Part shown: one piece after another, positions 46,484-57,605 of the stretch | Numbering within the stretch: position 1 is the stretch's first letter | Layout of the letters: each line of letters begins with the position of its first letter | DNA from: Typhlomys cinereus | Taxonomy: Eukaryota > Chordata > Mammalia > Rodentia > Platacanthomyidae | Assembly (NCBI GenBank): GCA_023101885.1 | Contig: JALPQD010000634.1 | Span: forward strand, 868,001 to 932,000 | DNA: 64,000 bases | Direction of reading: 5' to 3' | The notes under the pieces: model-generated | Told to the model about the DNA's origin: nothing | The model's database searches: none | What the model saw: the letters and a program-made list of their open reading frames with translations, nothing else | Program-made: the position numbers and the translations under genes

Positions 46484-47287
46484 CTGACCTTCGGGGCTTT
46501 TGAGCCTAGTCTGTGTGACCATGTGAAATTTCCTTCTGTCTATCAGATGGCTCCCAAAGACACATGTCTGGCTCTTGCCATGGTCTCTTTCATTGTTCAT
46601 TTCAGATGGAACTGGGTGGGCCTGATTATTTCAGATAATGAGAAGAGCATTCACTTTGTCTCAGACTTGAGTCTAGAGATGAAAAGAAATGGAGTCTGTG
46701 TGGCTTTCGTGGAAAAAATCCATGCCAATGTGTTGTACAGCACATCAGGTTTTGCCATTTATTACAGCCCAATTGTGACAAGATCATCAACAGTTATCAT
46801 CATTTTTGGTGACACTGTCTCTTCTCTCAGTGTGGTCTTTTGGAAGTGGGACGATGTCTTTCTGTGGAGGCTCTGGCTCACAACCTCACAGTGGGATGTA
46901 ATGACCAGCATGAGACATTTTGTCCTTGACTCATTCCATGGGACTCTCATTTTTGCACCACATCATCATGAAATTTCTACTTTTAAGACTTTTATCCAGA
47001 ATGCAAATCCTTCCAAATACCCTGAAGACATATTCCTTGCAAGAGAGTGGGAGTATTATTTTAAATGTCCAATATCCAATGTCAATTGTAGATCATTAGA
47101 GAATTGTTCCTCTGTTGGTTCCTTGGAATGGTTACCTTGGCATCGTTTCAACATGGACATGAGTGATGGAAGTTACAATGTTTACAATGCTGTGTATGCT
47201 ATGGCCCATAGTCTCCATAAGATGATTCTTCAAGAGGTGGACATGCAAAAAATAAAAAATGGGAACATTCAATTTTCTCCATGGCAG
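46484..47287 (+). pseudogene. Vmn2r: V2R exon 3, right copy (open)
   Basis: An 804-bp exon, open, phase 0, with acceptor TTTAG before 46,484 and donor CAG|GTAATA after 47,287. It encodes the same ectodomain segment as the left copy (FPSVYQMAPKDTCLALAM, HFRWNWVGLIISDN, YNVYNAVYAMAHSLHKMIL). About 31 of 264 residues differ, with around 17 of these concentrated in a ~50-residue stretch (codons ~85-135). It is labelled pseudogene because exons 1 and 4 of this copy are frameshifted. Confidence 0.92.
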
Positions 47288-47417
47288 GTAATATGTCCTT
47301 TGGGAGATGGTGTGTAACTTTCACAAAGGTGACTGTCTTAAAATCTTACACTATTCCCAATCAAATTAGGGTTCTTTTTTCTAATTAAAGTCCATCAAAA
47401 ATTCATATCCCTTTCAG

Positions 47418-47631
47418 CTGAACCCTTTCCTGAAGAACATTCGTTTTCACAATCCTGCTGGAGAACCAGTTATTATGAATCAGAAAGAAGTATGACATTC
47501 TGAACTTCTGGAATTTTCCACAAGGTCTTGGACTTCAAGTGAAAATTGGGATGTTTTCCTCATATTTAACACGTGGTCAGCTATTGTCTCTGTCTGAGGA
47601 TATGATAGAGTGGAGCACAGGAGACAGACAG
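47418..47631 (+). pseudogene. Vmn2r: V2R exon 4, right copy (14-bp deletion)
   Basis: It is homologous to 27,558-27,785 but 214 bp instead of 228. A 14-bp deletion right after the codons for NQKE (about 47,481-47,494) shifts the frame into an immediate TGA. The acceptor TTTCAG and donor CAG|GTAGGT are intact. This is a second independent disabling lesion in the right copy. Confidence 0.9.
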
Positions 47632-48016
47632 GTAGGTTTTACTCTGTCATGTTTGGATAGAAATATGAATGCCAAAGACCTGGTGTTGAGGTATGTGCCT
47701 TTGAAGAATATAAAATATCATGTACTTGAACTTAAAAATTACATTTTCTAAGATTTTTGCGATGAACTTTTGATCTATATTATTGGCCTACTATTATTAT
47801 TCCATATAATATATATAATACATGTAGGTACACACACATACAGACAGTTCTACTGAACTGGTCATCTGATCTATTTATTGAAACTTGTTATTGATATGAA
47901 TAAAATACAACTTATGAATAAAGTTTTTTATTAGTCCCGCTCTCTGACTTCCTATATTCACTGTTCAATTAAATAAAATTCCTGTCTGTCCTCACTTCAC
48001 ATCTGACACTTTTTAG

Positions 48017-48140
48017 GCACCCATCTCTGTATGCAGTTCACATTGCATGCCTGGATTCAGGAAAAGTCCACAGGAGGGAAAGGATACCTGTTGTTTTAAT
48101 TGTGTCAATTGCCCGGAGAATGAAATTTCCAATGGAACAG
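48017..48140 (+). pseudogene. Vmn2r: V2R exon 5, right copy (open)
   Basis: A 124-bp exon with acceptor TTTTTAG and donor G|GTAAAT. It encodes APISVCSSHCMPGFRKS and CCFNCVNCPENEISNGT, the cysteine-rich linker. It is open, but belongs to a disrupted copy. No transmembrane exon follows within the remaining 16 kb. Confidence 0.9.
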
Positions 48141-48739
48141 GTAAATGTATGCATTATATTCAGGGCATCCTATATTTTACACAATGACTTGGAAAAGGGA
48201 ATGGAAAATAATGCCATCAAACATGTTCTCTTTCTTGTCAGTCATCTAACTGCTGCTATCAATATTTGGACTTCTCTTAGGAAGACCTCATTTGTGCATT
48301 TAAACCATTGCAGACAACATTCTTTATGGGGATTCGTCTTTGAAAACTCAGTAGAGATTCCATCTCAGTTGTGACTAGGACATACAATGTCTGCATTATT
48401 CTTGTGTACTCTTCATGTACTTTGTAACAGCTTTCACACAGCAGTGAGAGGACCAAGCTTGCATATCAGCGCTTCACACTACCCAGTACTGCTCTTGACA
48501 CAGTGCTGACATTTGGAAGCGGTGAACTATGAGACCTATTTCAGGCAGGCATGTGCAGACATGTAATGTCATGCAATGTGATTCAATTGAGAATCCAGCC
48601 CATAAAGGTGGCAAGTAAGAAAGAAAACATGATTTGACATAAAGCTACAATAGATGAATGCAGATAAACATTGGATCAAAAAATTAAAAATGAGAGTCTA
48701 CTATGGGCTTATAGAATGACAATATATATTTATTGGTTG
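48141..48739. other. Region 3' of V2R exon 5 (right arm); no exon 6 found
   Basis: Mirror of 26,441-27,055. Open frames (for example 48,102-48,374) overlap the exon end and do not resemble a transmembrane domain. Confidence 0.5.
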
Positions 48740-49480
48740 ATGAAGAATTAAACACATTATTTACATCACTGTACAGAGTGGGTACATTTGGTACACCACA
48801 CCTCCATGTAATTCGACTAAGACAATTTTATGTATTTAGTATAAATAGAAATTGGTATTTGGCTTCTTCATCTATTTTCCAGAGTTCTATCATCACTACT
48901 CTTTTGGGATGCTCTCCCATACCCTTGACTTAAGTTCCCTTGTCATTTCTGAGCATTATAATTGTTTCTGTCTGATGATATTATTCTGAATGTTTAATGC
49001 TATATTTTGTTTATAAGGGAGGATATATGACATCTGTCTATCTGTGTCTAGGATAGTCATTCATTATAATTTCTTTCAGCCTCATCCATTTACCAGCACA
49101 TTTCATTATTTCTCTTCTTTTTCTGATTGCTGAATAGTATTCCAGTGTATATATGTAACACACCTGTGTTAATCACTCATCTACTGTTGGACATCTAGGC
49201 TGGTTACATTTCTGTTACTGTGAGTAGAGCTGCTATGAACATGGGATGGTAGGATGAGATCGAAAAAATTAAAGAAAGAAGGAAAATGTTATGAGAGGGA
49301 AGAAGTGAGAGGCACTGGTAGAGGAGGAGGGGGGAGGAAGAGGTGAAAAGAAGCATAAAGTGGGGGAAATACAATTGGGAATGACAGTAGAGGGGAGGGA
49401 GGAGGCAGAAGAGGGGTTAACTATTGAGCTTGTATGATTCAGAAAAAATAAAATGTGGAAAAAGAAAGAAAAATGAATTA
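48740..49480. mobile_element. 5'-inverted (twin-primed) L1 fragment, right arm
   Basis: Mirror copy of 25,700-26,440: minus-strand ORF2/3' UTR up to about 49,262, then a plus-strand polypurine 3' end (49,270-49,465) with the tail TTGTATGATTCAGAAAAAATAAAATGTGG. Confidence 0.75.
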
Positions 49481-49605
49481 TATGTCAGTAAGAGAAGTGT
49501 TATATGTAGTACAATATTCATAAATGGTTATTTGCAATATGCTTAAATATCAAATAGTAATATGCTCATGGAATGTTGGTAGTGCTGTATATAAGAATTG
49601 GCATG

Positions 49606-52600
49606 CTTTTTTAATTTATATTTTATTTTTTCCCCAATCAAACTCCAATAGTACCTGGTCTTCTCCCTCCCTCCACCCCTTCCCTGTCCCCTTTACCTCC
49701 TCCCCCATTTTCGTCTAACTTTCACTCCCCCTCCCTCCTTTTCTCTGAGTGCTTCCTCCTCCCCTTCCCATCACCTGAAGAATCTTTCTGTTTGAATTCC
49801 AAACCTCTGAGTCCTCCACACTAGTGGGGTTTAAGGACTCAGTAGCATAGCCTGGAATACTTTCTTGGGCTCAGTGCTAGTATGGGAACTTTATTATGAC
49901 TGTTAATTATCATGCCTATTAATCCCTTGCCTCTAAGGATTCTACTGCCTGTAATTCATGCAAGACTTTGGGGGTCACTGACATGTCTGTCATTGTGCAA
50001 TGTCTGATTATGGCTACTGCAGCCCTAACTTGTGTGGAGTATCTTGCATATCATTGGTCCTCCCCACTTTTAGGGTCTTACAATCTTGCTGCCCCCTCTT
50101 CCTTAAGTTTTCCAGAGCTTAGGATGGGTAGAGATTTATTTACATGCAATACTTGACGGTGACCTATTTTCTCTACTGAAACATGATCTGCTCTCTCCTT
50201 TTTTCTAGGGGAGCACTCCTACCCCTTCCCTTCTATTTACAATCTTTGTGATTATAATATGTATTAAAGAGATTTATCTATGAATATATCAGTAAGTAGG
50301 TTTGGTTTGAGGATCCACATATTAGGGAGGTCACACAGTGTGTAATTTTCTGTGTCTGGAATACTTCTCTCAATATAACTTTTTCTAATTCCATCCAATT
50401 CCCGGCATATCTCATTAATTCATCTTTTTTGATGGCTGAATAGTATTCCATTATATAAATGTCCGACATTATCCTTATCCACCAGTCAACTGTTAGGCAT
50501 TTGTGTTGATTCTATGACTTTGCTGTTGTAAATAGTGCTGCTATGAACATGGTTGTGCTTCTGTCAATGTAATGAATTTTTGAATTATTGGGGCTATTCC
50601 CAGAAGTGGTATGGCAGGAAATGCAATATGGCATTTCAATCTTACACTTTTTTAGAAATCACCAAACTGATCACCACAATGGTTGTATAAGCCATCATTC
50701 CTTCCAGCAATATATGGGAGTTCCCTTCTCGCCACATCCTCTCAGCATTTGGTGATGCTTGAGTTGTGGACTTTTGTCATCCTGACCAGGGTAAGATGAT
50801 TTTCCAGGGAAGTTTCAATTTGCATTTCCTTGATGGCTAAGTAACAATGTGGAGCATTTTTTAATATATTTGTTAGACATTTCAATTTCGTCCTTGGAAA
50901 AGATTCTTTTGAGTTCCTAGGCCCATTTTTTTTATTTCTTCCACTCTTACAAAGTTGATAAGTACCCCATTCCCCTCCCTCCCTCCACCCCTCCCTGAAT
51001 CCCCTTGTTCCCTCCTCCATTTTCCCTTTCTTTTCCCCCTTTCCTCCCTTTCTCCCAGTGCTACCTCTCCTCCCCCATTCCTGGCACATTTTTTATTGGC
51101 CATTTTTCTCCTTGGTGTTCAGTTTTTTAAGTTCTTTGTGCACTCTGCATAATAGAGCTCTATCAGAAATGTGTTAGCGAAGATTTCATCCCATTCAGGG
51201 GTTGCCTTTTTCCTTGGTTTACAATCTCATTATCTGAATAGAAGTTTTTTAATGTCATAAGATCCCATTTGTTGAGTGTTGGCTCTAGTGGCTGTGCTAT
51301 TGGATTTCTATTTAGGAGCTTTTGGCCTTGTCCAATCAGCTCAGGAGAGTACCCGACCCTTTCAACTTGGGTTTTTATAATTTCTGGCCTCATATTGAGG
51401 TCCTTAATCTATTTGCAATTAATTTTTATGCATGCTGACAAGTACAGGTTCAGTTTAATCTTCACGTGGACATCCAGTTTTGCCACCACCATTTGTTGAA
51501 AATGCTCTTCTTTTTCCATTGAATTTTTTGGGTCCTCTTGTCAAAGATCAAATGTCTGTAAATGTGTGGGCTTATATCTGGGTTTTCCATCCTCATCCAC
51601 TGATCAACAAATTTATTTCGGAGCAAGTTCCAGGCTATTTTTATTACTATGGATTTGTAATATAGATTAAGATTTGGTATGGTGATACCTCCAGCACTGT
51701 TTTTGTTATGCTGGATTGTTTTTGCTATCATGGGTCTTTTGTACTTCCATATGAATTTTGATATTGTTTGCTCAACTTCTTTAAAGAATTGCTTCAGGAT
51801 TTGGATTGTTATAGCTTTGAATTTTTATTTTGCTTTTGGTATGATGGTCATTGTTGTGATGTTGATTCTGCCGATCCAGGAGCATGGGAGGTCTCTCCAC
51901 ATTCTGGTGTCTTCTGTAATTTCATTCTTTAGAGTTTTAAAGTTTTCATTGTAAAGTTCTCTCACTTCCTTGGTTAGGTTTATAACAAGGTATTTCATTT
52001 TTTTAGGGGCTCTAGTAAATGGGATTGTTTTTCTTAGGATTTTTTCACTTTTTTCATCCTTGGCATATAGGAAGGCCACTGAGATTTACAAGTTTGTTTG
52101 GTAACCTGCCACCCTGCTGAACTTCTGTATTAGTTCCAGGAGTTTCCTGGTGGTGTTTTTAGGATCACTCAGGTACATGATCATGTCATCTGCAAATAGA
52201 CATAACTTGACTTCTTCCTTGCTGATTGAATACCATTTCTGTCCCTCTCTTGTCTTATGGCTCCAGCCAAAACTTCAAGTTCAATGTTGAATAGAAGAAG
52301 TACTTAGAGTGGACAGCATTATCTGGTTCCTGATGAAAGCGGTAATGCTTCAAATTTTTCCCCATTGAATATAATCCTTGCTGTTGGCTTATTATATGCA
52401 GCTTTTATTATTGTGATAAAAGTTCCTTTCATTCCAACTGTCTCTATGGTTTTGGTCATAAAAGGATGTTGGATCTTGCCAAAAGTTTTTTCTGCACCTA
52501 TTGAGAGTATCATGTGGTCTTGAACTTTGGACTGATTTGTATGATGGATTACAAATTTTTGATTTGTGTATGTTGAACCAACCTTGTGTGCCTGGGATAA

Positions 52601-53330
52601 AACCTACTTGATCACATTGAATAATCTTTTTGATATGTTTTTGAATCCAATTTGCCAAGATTTGTTGAGAAACTTTGCATATGTGCTTAGAAAGAGATTG
52701 GCCTATTGTCTTTTTTAAGTATATCTTATTAGGTTTTGGAGTTAGTATGATATTAGCTTCATAGAAAGAATTTGAAAGTGTTCCTTCCTTCACAATTTGA
52801 TGGGAAAGTTTAAGGAGTACTGGTGTTAGTTGTTCTTTAAATGTCTGATAGAATTTTGTGCTGAATCCATCTAGGACATTTTTTGGCAGGGAAGATTTAA
52901 GATTACTTCATCGATTTTCTCATATGTTACAGGACTATGGAAATAATTCAGAACTTCTGGATTCAATTTAGGTAACTTGTGCTTAGTCAGGATTTCATCC
53001 ATTTCTTTTGTGTTATCTCAGTTTTGGATTTCTCCCTTTATATTGCTCATCTCTTTCCTACTTTTTGGGATTGGATTGCTCTTGTGTCTCTAGAGCTTTA
53101 AGCTCCATTATTAAGGTATTTATTTGTGATGTTTCTATTTTTTTGATGTTTTTATTTTTTAATATAGGCATTAAGACCTATAAACTTACTTCTTAGGACA
53201 GTTTTCATTGTGTCCAAGAGATTTTGATGTGTTGTATATGCATTATTGTTTGCTTCCCAGAAATGTTGAATTTCCTTTATGATTTCTTTCTAAACCTAAT
53301 TCTCATTCAGCTTCATAGTGTTTAGTTTCT
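49606..53330 (-). mobile_element. Old L1, ORF2 from residue ~250 to 3' UTR (right arm and beyond)
   Basis: Minus-strand L1: 3' UTR 49,606-50,280, then ORF2 back to TAGTTTCT at 53,323-53,330, equivalent to codon ~250 at 60,115 in the young copy. RT is recognisable, with FADD at 52,185-52,196, but stops are frequent. It contains the nested L1 3' end at about 50,925-51,090. Only 49,606-51,923 is matched in the left arm. Confidence 0.87.
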
Positions 53331-54028
53331 TTTTATTTTTATTATTATTCTTGCTCATACAATCTTAACAGGTACACTGGTCCCTTCCCCCAAGGACCCA
53401 GGGGCATTTCCCAGAACCCTTTCCTGTGTTCCCCTTAAGCTTAGGAACACTACTGTGACTCTCAGTTCCTAACCTCCAAGGATCCTAGTGCCTTTATTCC
53501 CTGCTAGACTTTGTGGGCTCAGTAATGTGTTGGACATAGCGCAGGTCATGCAAAGTCCTATTATGATTGCTTTGCCCCTAATTTGTGTGGAGTACCTTTC
53601 ATATCATTACTCTTCCCATCCTTGTGCTCTTACAATCTTATTGCCCCCTCTTCTGCAAATTTCTGTGAGCTTCAGGATGGGGAGAGATTAGGCTCCCTTA
53701 CTTCCTAGTGGTTGATATAGAGTCTCTGATGTTCTGAATTATGGTTTGTTAATTTTTTTTTTTTTTTAGTTTTGCTGTTCCTGAAATGCCCTTGGCTCCA
53801 TCCTGATGGGTATTGGATTTCACTCCCTGGCCAGAGATAAAAACCTGTTAAATTAGAGTCTTGTTATAAGAGTATATTCAAAGGTAAATAGAATAAAATT
53901 AGGAGACTGCGGTGGGAGAGGGTCAATCACCCATTTGCAAAATGGTTACTTTCTATCCAGCAGCCTATATGCCCTCCCTTTCTGGTGAGCTCATACTCTA
54001 TCAGTTGCAAATGATCAGGAAGGAAAGT
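53331..54028 (-). mobile_element. L1 3' UTR fragment, minus strand
   Basis: On the minus strand this matches the L1 3' UTR (compare 22,420-23,250), lacking most of the polypurine tract, with tail and poly-A (T on plus) at 53,331-53,362. It sits against the old L1 at AGAAACTA (minus strand). At 54,028 it meets a plus-strand L1 3' end head-to-head. Confidence 0.82.
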
Positions 54029-54293
54029 CTGGAGGGAGGGAGGGAACTGGTGTACCTATTAAGTTTGTATGAGCTGAAATAATAATAATAAATGTATTAA
54101 AATAAAAGGATATTCCAGTGCATTGGAGTGGGGAGGGAAGGCTCTGGGAGAAAAGGAGGGAGAGGGGTGAAAGGCAGGGAAAAAGGGAAGAGAGTGCAAG
54201 GGGGGACTGAGCAGGGGTAGAAGGAGGAAGAGGACAGGGGTACCTATTGAGCTTCTATGATGGGGAAAAATAAAATGTGGGAGAAAAAAAACA
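54029..54293 (+). mobile_element. Two consecutive L1 3' ends
   Basis: 54,029-54,105 is a young-type tail (GGAACTGGTGTACCTATTAAG, then TTTGTATGAGCTGAAATAATAATAATAAATG). 54,106-54,293 is an older polypurine tail ending CTTCTATGATGGGGAAAAATAAAATGTGGG. 54,294-54,435 is unassigned. Confidence 0.78.
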
Positions 54294-54435
54294 GCAATTT
54301 TTTTTATTTCTGTTAGACTTTCATACATGAATATGGTGAACATATGATATTTTAATACTATAATCCCTAGAGAGTTCAATTTTTTGTGTTGTTTTATTTT
54401 TATGTGACAACTAATACTAAATAAAGAAGAAAAAC

Positions 54436-54540
54436 ATTAAAAAGATATCAATCCCAAAACGATAATACTTGAAGATTTCAATACTGCACACTCAACATGG
54501 GATAAATCTACAGGCTAAAATCTTTAACAGAGACACACTG
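54436..54540 (+). pseudogene. Old L1 ORF2 endonuclease fragment
   Basis: Matches 59,766-59,860 of the young L1 (the region coding for ILGDF and STWDRSTG) with stops. Homology resumes at about 55,032, so the L1 3' ends between appear to be inserted into this old L1. Confidence 0.75.
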
Positions 54541-55018
54541 CAACCACACTGCATGGGGGAGGGGGGAGGAGGGAGGGAGGGAACTGGTGTACCTATTAAG
54601 TTTGTATGAGCTGAAATAATAATAAAAAATGTATAAAAAAAACCGATATTCTAGTGGATGGGAGTGGGGAGAGGAGGCTCTGGGAGAATCTTGTACGTCT
54701 GGATCCTTGTACGTCATCAGAGAGGAAGGCCCAGAGGAGAGTCAGGCATGCACAAGAAAGGACTCTCTGGGAATTGGGGCAGGAGACACTGGGGGATTGG
54801 GAGGGAGGGGCGAGGAGAGGGGGAGGGGGAGGAGAATCAGGCATGAACAAGAAAGGACTCTCTGGGAATTGGGGCGGGAGGCACTGGGGGATGGGGAGGG
54901 AGAGGTGAGGGGAGGGGGAGGGGGAGTATGGAGGAGGGGGGAGGAAGAGGGAGGGAGGGAACTGGTGTACCTATTAAGTTTGTATGAGCTGAAATAATAA
55001 TAAAAATGTATAAAAAAA
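54541..55018 (+). mobile_element. L1 3'-end cluster with 95-bp internal duplication
   Basis: Two young-type tails end at about 54,640 and 55,018. The second is preceded by a tandem duplication: TCAGGCATG at 54,742 and again at 54,837, each followed by GAAAGGACTCTCTGGGAATTGGGGC and a G-rich stretch. Strongly G-rich on the plus strand. Confidence 0.82.
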
Positions 55019-55031
55019 GAATATTCCAATA

Positions 55032-57605
55032 GATGGGACTGTAATGAACCTTACAGAACTCTATTGAACTTTACATCCACTCACCAAAGTATACACATTT
55101 TTCTCAGCAACACATGGAACATTCTCCAAAATAGACTACATATTGGGCCACAAAATGAATCTCGACATATATAGGAAGTTGGAATTATAGCCTGCACCAT
55201 ATCAGACCATCATGGTCTAAAGCTTGACATCCACAACACAACAAACAGCAGAAGATACACTAATTCTTGGAAACTAAACACCTTGATTCTGAATGAGAAT
55301 TGGATTCAGGGAGAAATCAAAAACAAAATTCAAGATGTCCTAGAAACAAACAATAGTGGATATACAACATATCAAAATGTCTGGGACACAATGAAAGCCT
55401 TCCTGAGAGGTAAGTTTATACTCTACATGCCTATCTCAAAAAAATAGAAAGATCACAAATAAATAATTTAATAATTCAGTTTTAACCTTTAGAGACACAA
55501 AAGTAATACAATTCCAAAAGCAGCAGAAGACAGGAGTTAACAAAATCAGAGGAGAAATATCCAAAATTAAGATACAAAAAATTAATGATACAAAGAATCA
55601 ACGAGTCAAAAAGCTGGTTCTTTGAAAATAATCAATAAGATTGATACATCTCCAGCTCAATTAATGAAAATCAAGAGAAAATCCAAATTAACAAAATTAG
55701 AAATGAAAATGCAGTTATCATAAATGATACCCAAGAAATTCAGAGAATTACAAGATCATATTTCAAAAACTTATATTTCACAAAATTTGATAGATAACAG
55801 AAAAGAAATGGATAAATTATGAGTAAGTACAACTTACTTAAATTGAATGAGATAGTTCTGAATTACTTAAACAGTCCTAAATAGGAAATAGTGCAAAGAT
55901 CATATTTCAAAAACTTATATTTCACAAAATTTGATAGATAACAGAAAAGAAATGGATAAATTATGAGTAAGTACAACTTACTTAAATTGAATGAGATAGT
56001 TCTGAATTACTTAAACAGTCCTAAATAGGAAATAGTCCAAATAGTCCAAATGAGGAAATCGATGAAATAATGTCTAATCTTCTCATCAAAAAATGTCCTG
56101 GACCAGAAGGATTCAGCACAGAATTCTATCAGATATTTAAAGAACAACTAACAAAAAATACTCCTTAAAATGTTCAATAGAATTGCTAACAAAGGAAAAC
56201 TTCTAAATTCTTTCTATGAAGCTAATATTGTCTTAATCCCAAAACCTAATAAACATACACTTAAAAAAGAAGACTATATGCCAATCTCTTTGATGAACAC
56301 AGATGCAAAGATTCTCAAGAAAATTTTAGCAAATTGGATTGAAAAACATCAAAAAAAAAATTCAGTGTGATGAAGTAGGATTTTTCCCAGGCACACAAGT
56401 TTGGTTAAATATATGCAAATCAATCAATGTAAACCAAAAAAAGAATTAAAAATTATCATAAATAAACAAATGTAAACAGTCATGTAAACCAATCCAAGCT
56501 CCAATACAACATGTTACTCTCTGTAGATGTAGGAAAAGCTTTTGACAAGTTCCAACATCCTTTTATGATCAAAATCCTTGAGACAGTTGGAATGGAAAGA
56601 ACCCACATTAACATAATAAAAGCTTTATGCAACAAACCAACAGCAAGGATTATACTCAATGGGAAAACTTGAAGCATTCCTGCTTCCATCAGTAACTAGA
56701 CAAGGCTGTCCAGTCTCAGTACTTCCATTCAATATTGTACTTGAAGTCTTAGGTAGCACCATAAGACAAGAGAGGAAGATAAAAGGGATTCAAACAGGTA
56801 CAGAAGAAATCAAGATATCTCTGTTTGAAGATGACATGATTTTATACCTGAGTGATCCTAAAAACTCTAAGAGGGAACTCCTGGAACTAATGTATAAGTT
56901 CATCAGGGTGGCAGGTTACAAGACAAACATGCAAAAATCTGTGGCTTTCCTATAAACGCAAGATGAAAAAAGTGAAAAAGTCCTAGGAGAAACAATCCCA
57001 TTGATGATAGCCCCTAAAAAAATGAAATACCTTGGTACAAATTTAACCAAAGACATGAGAGAACTTTAGAATGAAAACTTTAAAACCCTAAATAAATTAC
57101 AGAAGACACCAGAAGGTGGAAATACCCTCCATGCTCCTGAATCTACAGCATCAATATCATAAAAAAGAAGATCCTACCTATAGCAATATACAGAGTCAAC
57201 ACTATACAAATCAAAATGACAAAGCAATTCTTTAAAGAAATTGACCAAACTCAGGATGACAAAAACCCACAATACAAGGAACACCAAATGCCAGAGAGTA
57301 TGTGGAGAGAAGGGAACTATTCTACATTGCTGGTGGGTATGCAGGTTTATACAACCATTGAAGATTGAGATTCTATATGACTCTTCTATTCTATTACTGG
57401 GAATAATCCCCCATAAAGCAAAAATTCACCTCAATGACAGAAGCATAATCATGTTTATAGCAGCACTATTTACAATAATGAAGTCATGGAATCAATCCAA
57501 ATGCCCAACAGTTGACCAATTGACAAAGAAGATGGAATACTACTCAGCCATCAAAAACGATGAATTAATGAAATTTCCAGGAAATGGATGGAATTAGAAA
57601 AAATT
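55032..57605 (+). pseudogene. Old L1 ORF2, decayed and internally deleted
   Basis: Plus-strand ORF2 from the endonuclease C-terminus through RT to the C-terminal region, in many frames. The F-x-D-D box reads FEDD at 56,824-56,835 in the open stretch 56,659-56,955. At about 57,248 homology jumps by roughly 840 bp of ORF2 (from QFFKEIDQT-like to TKLRMTKTHN-like), an internal deletion. The Cys motif region is open at 57,241-57,597. It is interrupted near ORF2 codon ~1240 by the young L1. Confidence 0.87.
55752..56039 (+). repeat. 144-bp tandem duplication inside old L1 ORF2
   Basis: The unit starting AAGATCATATTTCAAAAAC at 55,752 recurs at 55,896 with almost no changes over 144 bp. This includes the AACAGTCCTAAATAGGAAATAGT end of each unit. 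Other L1 copies have a single unit. Confidence 0.92.

Larger units (their letters stand above)
39438..51923 (-). repeat. Right arm of the large inverted duplication
   Basis: This is the reverse-complement partner of 23,253-34,680. It is longer mainly because the left arm lost about 1 kb of L1 sequence near 30,075. Old L1 sequence of this arm continues outward to 53,330, where the left arm has no match because of the L1 junction at 23,253. Confidence 0.9.

Noticed and set aside
48102..48374. Candidate continuation of V2R coding after exon 5
   Set aside because: It overlaps exon 5 in frame with a read-through of the donor site, but has no transmembrane segments or V2R exon 6 motifs.
54629..54997. 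Gly/Arg/Glu-rich overlapping frames
   Set aside because: They come from the polypurine tract and its 95-bp duplication in L1 3' UTRs.
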